Shown piece by piece: positions 33,901 to 33,976 of a stretch of DNA of 33,976 bases; the stretch's first letter is position 1, and each line of letters begins with the position of its first letter. The notes under the pieces were generated by a model. That model saw only the letters and a program-made list of their open reading frames with translations. It ran no database searches and was not told the origin of the DNA. Origin of the DNA: Prevotellaceae bacterium UBA2744 (lineage in GTDB: Bacteria; Bacteroidota; Bacteroidia; Bacteroidales; Bacteroidaceae); NCBI GenBank assembly GCA_002353575.1, contig DEJQ01000005.1, forward strand, positions 1-33,976, read 5' to 3'. A program made the translations under genes and the position numbers.

Positions 33901-33976
33901 AATCTTCTGTTTTTAGTTATACGTTGTGAAAAGTTACCGTTTCCTTATCTCATAGTAGCACCGCTCGCGGCGGAGA

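Noticed and set aside
33901..33976. rRNA or tRNA edge suggested by GC-rich CCGCTCGCGGCGG
   Set aside because: The segment is too short, and no rRNA consensus or tRNA cloverleaf can be drawn from it.

Overview
The window is chromosomal DNA of a Bacteroidota bacterium, most likely Prevotellaceae (Prevotella/Segatella-like). The evidence is a TTTG-N20-TAnnTTTG promoter of the Bacteroidota type, a cobalamin-dependent MetH next to MetF, an AraC regulator with a multi-pass membrane N-terminus, A+T-rich leaders without strong Shine-Dalgarno sequences, and many short intergenic simple-repeat blocks. The genus is inferred; no rRNA or other marker gene is present. I see no tRNA, rRNA, IS element or CRISPR array.

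Layout. (1) 1-7494, ordinary metabolism: the 3' end of a Zn/Cd P1B-ATPase (+), then on the minus strand a secreted esterase-SGNH fusion, metH and metF. (2) 7579-8650: a DUF1963/YwqG-like gene and a 5'-truncated gene, diverged copies of two genes found again at 27.4-29.6 kb. (3) 8652-15391, a defence-like island: a 1364-aa NACHT/STAND NTPase with a HEPN-like RN-x4-H motif in its N-terminus, translationally coupled (ATGA) to a membrane-anchored glycerophosphodiester phosphodiesterase, and a divergent 440-aa CorA-like two-TM protein. A palindrome lies in the divergent promoter region and a strong terminator closes the NTPase/phosphodiesterase unit. (4) 15417-30666, minus strand, a compact gene set I think is the most interesting part. 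In transcription order it holds a 33-codon ORF, a MORN protein, a 197-aa protein, a second MORN-like protein, DUF1963, a TerB-like protein, a zinc-ribbon protein, a transmembrane Ser/Thr kinase with a peptidoglycan-binding domain, a giant AAA+ protein with four P-loop modules, a zinc ribbon-FHA protein, a PP2C phosphatase and a Sel1-repeat protein. (5) 30713-33976: an AraC-type membrane regulator with a good promoter, a divergent multi-pass membrane protein, a terminator and a high-GC helical protein with a low-complexity tail.

How region 4 may work (inference). The kinase could sense the cell wall through its periplasmic C-terminus and phosphorylate the repeated EKTA[T/S] motifs in its own N-terminus and in the zinc-ribbon protein. 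The FHA protein could read the phosphothreonine and PP2C erase it, with the CbxX/EccA-like AAA+ protein as the remodelling engine. Several proteins share otherwise unrecognised domains: the 279-aa and 648-aa proteins share a C-terminal domain, and the 312-aa and 648-aa proteins appear to share an N-terminal domain. MORN repeats and zinc ribbons also recur. This module sharing argues for one functional assembly rather than a chance gene row.
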